Source: JAABVD01 sp965204545 (lineage in GTDB: Bacteria; Verrucomicrobiota; Verrucomicrobiia; Opitutales; UBA2995). Taken from it: DNA of 64,000 nucleotides. The notes under the pieces are model-generated. The model ran no database searches and was not told the DNA's origin. It saw only the letters and a list, made by a program, of their open reading frames with translations. Location of the stretch: contig CBDBFA010000003.1 of the NCBI GenBank assembly GCA_965204545.1, forward strand, positions 3,100,001-3,164,000. The letters run 5' to 3'. Shown here piece after piece: positions 60,472 through 64,000 of this stretch. The stretch's first letter is position 1; the number at the start of each line of letters is the position of its first letter. A program made the translations under genes and the position numbers.

Positions 60472-63376
60472 ATGAAGCAAAATAACCCTTTTTTCAACGG
60501 CGTATTAACCGGCTTACTCTGGCTGGTTATGGCAGGTTCCCCGGAACTCGCCGCTCAATCAGCTACCAGGCGGCATTTCCGGTATCGTTTCCAATGAAAT
60601 TACCGGTCGCTCCCTGCAAGGGGCCGTCGTGCGTGTGCAGGGCGCCAACGCGGTCGACCGCACCGACATATTAGGGCGCTATTCTCTTTCCGGTGTACCC
60701 GCCGGACCGCAGGAACTAACCGTATATTACGTAGGACTGGGGACATCCGTCCAAAGCGTGAACGTCACCCCCGGCCAAACCGTGATCGTTGATGTCGGCC
60801 TGAGCAGCGAAATATACGAATTGGAAGATTTCGTTGTTGTGCCACAGGTTGTCGGGCAGGAACGGGCCATAAATCAGCAGAAAACCGCCTCCGGTATCAT
60901 CAATGTGATCTCTGAAGAACAATTTGGCGCCATACTCGATGGAAATATCGGTCAGGCCTTGCAACGCCTCCCAGGAATCACGGTGAATGAAGATCAGGAT
61001 GGATCGCTGGGCGCCATTAACATCCGTGGGGTTTCCGGCGAATTCAATTCCATCCAGATGGACGGCAACCGGATCCCCACTTCGGGCGAGAACCGCGATT
61101 TCAATCCAAGAACCATATTGGCCGATGGATTCACCAACATCGAAGTGATCAAGGCCCCCACGCCCGACCGCGACGGCGATGCCGTCGGGGGTATCGTCAA
61201 CCTGGTCACCCGTAGCGCTTTCCAGCGCGAGGGCAGGGAGATGTCCCTCAAGTTAGGCGGTATTCTCAACAAAATACCTGATATATGGGGACACTCAGCC
61301 ATCTTTTCCTTCTCCGATCTTTTTAGCGTTGGAGAAGAAAATACCAGAAACCTTGGAATCAGCATTACCCTCAGCAGCTACGATACGGATCGTTTCCACC
61401 GCAATGCGGACATGGATTGGATCCAGGTTACGCCCGAACTTAATCCGGAACTGGATACCGGCCAATACGACGAACCGGTGTGGTTTATGGAATCCTCCCA
61501 CTGGGAACACGACACCCGTGCGACTGAAAGCTACTCTATCAGCTCGTCGATTGATTTTCGCACCGATGAGCAGAATTCCTATTATATTCGCCCATCATTC
61601 AGCCGATTCGACCGGCAGGGAATTCAGTATGAAACGGATATCGACCTCGACACGGCGTTTGATAATGATGGAGACCCGGATGAAAAGACCTATGCCGTAC
61701 TCACCCCTTCCTATGGACGGGGAACCGAGAACAGCGAAGCCTCGCGGGGGTGGATTGGAACACTGGAAAACGATTTCAATGAATTGTTTGCCGTATCAAT
61801 GGGAGGGCGTCATGAAGGAGGCCCCGGTCTGCTGACATACGATGTTTTCGTTTCCAAAAATAAAAGAACCGTTATCGACGATACCGAGCTGAATATGGTC
61901 ATGGAACCGGATGATCCCTGGTTCGTCTTCGAGTATGATATCGTGGGGGATATTAACCGGGGAGAAGTAGAAATCAGGCATGTGGGCGGCGGGGACCCCA
62001 CAGATCTGAGTCAAATGACCGAAGGAGAACTGGAATTTGTATCCGCGGAAAGGTCGGAAGATGTCCTGAGCGGGAGGATTGATTGGGAAAAACCCTTTAA
62101 CCCTGAACACGGCATTTTCACTCTGAAAACGGGAGGTAAATTCAGGAATAGTGACCAGATTCGCGACGATATGGTTGACCTGTATGAAATGGATGAAACC
62201 TTTCCTTATGCGCAGGTGCTTGAGGTGACTGATGCGGTCGTCTTGAACAAACCCAAGTATTTCGACGTGCAGCCCGAAATCGGCAAGGAACTGTTTCGCA
62301 CCAATCCGGAGCTTTACGAGTTCGTGGAAGACGACTCGTTGGAGGACAGTAACGTGGCGGATTACGATGCTTCGGAAAATACCACGGCGGCGTATGTCAT
62401 GGGCACTTATGAAACGGGTCCCCATACTGTTATCGCCGGTGTACGTTACGAACGCAATGAATGGGACAATGTGAACAAGATTGTGAGTTACCTGGATGAC
62501 GTGCCCACTATAATTCCGGTTGAACATGGGAATTCTTATGCATTCTGGTTGCCCGGCATTCACGGTCGTCACGAACTCGGGGAGAACCTCATCTTACGTG
62601 AAAGCTATAACCGCAGTTACGGGCGCCCAAGGCTCGAGGAACTTTCCCGTGGGCGCTGGGAGGATGACGATGGAAACATCGAGGACGGCAATCCCGACCT
62701 GAAACCAGCCATTTCCGATAATTACGATGTCCAGCTCGAATACTATACGGATGAAGGAGGCCTGTTTTCGGTCGGGCTTTTCCGGAAAAATATTGAGGAC
62801 TTTACCTTCACCCAAGTCTATGACTTTGACGAAATTGGTCCGGATGGAATTCCAATCCCGAGCGAAGGCGGAGACTTGGAATATGAGCGACCGGTCAATG
62901 GCACTACTGCCACCAACCAAGGCATTGAGCTGATCGCCCGCCAGCAGCTCTATTTCCTGCCGGATCCTTGGAATGGATTGGCTTTGAGAGGAAGCGCCAC
63001 TTTTACCAGCAGTCAGGCCGATTACCCCAACCGCACCGACCGGACCGACCTCCCCTTGGAAGGCTTTTCCGACACGATTTACACCGCTACCATCGACTAC
63101 GCCTGGAGGGGATTCAGCGCACGGGTGGATTATACTTTCCGCTCCGATTACATTGAAGGTCTCGGAAGCGACATAGAAAGCGATGAATTCTTCGGCAATG
63201 TGAGGAGGGTTGATGCCGAAATTTCTTACCGCCTGCGGTCCGGAATCGATATTTTCGTCACCGGGACCAACATTACCGATGAGCCGCTGGTTTCCTATCA
63301 GGGCTATCCCCCCTTCGTGGAAGACACCAACCTCCCCGGTCCTAAATACACCTTCGGTGTCGAGTTTACTTTCTGA
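60472..63376 (+). CDS. TonB-dependent receptor with carboxypeptidase-regulatory-like domain, apparent frameshift
   Basis: The receptor's signal peptide (MKQNNPFFNGVLTGLLWLVM, ending near LAAQS) begins at the ATG at 60472. Its frame then meets TGA at about 60595. From about 60570 the +1 frame continues as GGISGIVSNEITGRSLQGAV, the start of a carboxypeptidase-regulatory-like domain. The plug (GNIGQALQRLPGITVNEDQD, INIRGVSGEFNSIQMDGNR) and a long barrel ending in KYTFGVEFTF follow, for about 915 further residues. Removing one A near 60568 would restore one frame. So this is either a recent inactivation or a sequence error. It resembles TonB receptors of the Xanthomonas/Caulobacter type used for glycans. 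The ligand is unknown. Confidence 0.85.
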
Positions 63377-63451
63377 ACCGGCTGCATTTATCGACCCGGC
63401 TTCCGTTGTTGGAAGCTTTGAGGGTCAAAAACGGTGGAGAGACTTTCCGAA

Positions 63452-64000
63452 CTATGGTTCGGTGAGTTCCATCTCACCGTATCGGTTCATACCGGCCCCA
63501 CCGTTGGATCCGGCGTCGTAGGCAAATCCGTATACTTTCACCCCGTCCGGGCTGGTATAGAGGTTGCCCCGCACCCAGGAGCCGAGGATATCCTCTATTT
63601 CCAGCCTCGCCGGTTGCCAACCCCCACGGTCGTGCGTACTGAAAATGGAGCGGGTTTCTTCGTCTATGAAAAGGACGCGCACGGTTTGTTCATCGAGGAC
63701 TGCGTCGGCCCCGGCCTGTTGGGAATCCACCGCATCGGTCACAACCGGACGATCGCTTACCTTGACGGGCTCGGTTATCGTAGCGGATTTGTCAATTCGC
63801 CGTTCCCATAGATAGCCATCCGCCAAGCGATAAATTACGACCACGATTCCCGTTTCCGGCAAATAAACCAAGGGCAGGACCGCCCCGTATACGGCCCGCG
63901 AGGCCCCAGCGCCGGAGGCCAGAAACCGGGCTCCTGTAAGGGTTCCGTCCGCCGGCAATCTGCGGTACCAGAGGATGCCGTCAACGCGGTAGTAGGCGAG
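63452..64000 (-). CDS. Unknown beta-rich protein, C-terminal part (5' end beyond the window)
   Basis: The minus-strand frame is open from the window edge to a stop at 63452, 182 codons. It contains repeated short beta-type motifs ending in W or Y (VDGILWYRRLPADGTL, YLPETGIVVVIYRLADGYLW, LEIEDILGSWVRGNLYTS), like the blades of a propeller. No catalytic motif is seen and I do not recognise the family. It converges with the TonB receptor, 75 bp apart. Confidence 0.75.
   Translation of the reverse strand, partial: LAYYRVDGILWYRRLPADGTLTGARFLASGAGASRAVYGAVLPLVYLPETGIVVVIYRLADGYLWERRIDKSATITEPVKVSDRPVVTDAVDSQQAGADAVLDEQTVRVLFIDEETRSIFSTHDRGGWQPARLEIEDILGSWVRGNLYTSPDGVKVYGFAYDAGSNGGAGMNRYGEMELTEP

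Noticed and set aside
60472..60600. Programmed ribosomal frameshifting in the TonB receptor
   Set aside because: No slippery heptamer or downstream pseudoknot was seen; a simple indel or sequence error is more likely.

Overview
This window looks like a piece of a marine or polysaccharide-degrading Verrucomicrobiota genome, probably Opitutae/Puniceicoccales-like (inference). The signs are: very large TonB-dependent receptors whose N-terminal box reads FELSPFIVDAS; FG-GAP/ASPIC-UnbV secreted proteins; a PSCyt1-DUF1549-DUF1553 cytochrome paired with a DUF1501 protein; a DUF6797 cytochrome; many Sec and Tat signal peptides; and four formylglycine-type sulfatases. I saw no rRNA, tRNA, CRISPR array, phage or plasmid backbone gene.

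Left part, 1-34.2 kb: carbohydrate and small-molecule catabolism in blocks. 1-7984 (minus strand) holds two large paralogous TIM-barrel/NPCBM glycoside-hydrolase-like proteins (one cut by the window edge), a PIG-L deacetylase and a DegT aminotransferase. 8515-19950 (plus) holds a TonB receptor closed by a perfect terminator, then a tightly overlapping operon of two UnbV proteins, a small secreted protein, an AAE17/18-like acyl-CoA synthetase and an SDR dehydrogenase. 20272-25646 (plus) holds a second DegT enzyme, alanine dehydrogenase, methylmalonate-semialdehyde dehydrogenase and an iron-type alcohol dehydrogenase; its first two genes are conspicuously GC-rich. 26220-34189 holds an AraC regulator, divergent from a GH2 enzyme, then a six-hairpin glycosidase-like protein.

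The most unusual signal is a dispersed repeat, here called ALR (AraC-leader repeat), found seven times between 2.2 and 30.8 kb. It equals the 5' coding end of the intact AraC gene plus its divergent upstream region. Copies usually sit directly upstream of, and in the same orientation as, a catabolic gene, and several abut truncated gene fragments (Fe-alcohol dehydrogenase, DUF6786). It behaves like a promoter/regulator-head module copied or left behind at block boundaries.

An IS1634-family transposase remnant at about 34.6-35.25 kb separates this from the right part, 35.9-64 kb. That part encodes the cytochrome/DUF1501 pair (split by a four-helix-bundle gene), four sulfatases, a sulfite-oxidase-like molybdoenzyme, a peroxiredoxin, a Gfo/Idh/MocA oxidoreductase, a PhoD-like phosphatase with a long N-terminal extension, an enolase-superfamily enzyme, a TauD-type dioxygenase, and a second TonB receptor that appears frameshifted just after its signal peptide. 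Its intergenic DNA carries other repeat families: a 181-bp MITE-like element with TTAACCCGCAT ends, AAGGGGTCAAACGC palindromes with compensatory base changes, and a REP-like 80-bp repeat. The left part shows none of these and the right part shows no ALR. Together the right-hand genes suggest desulfation and oxidation of sulfated polysaccharide or sulfonated compounds (inference).
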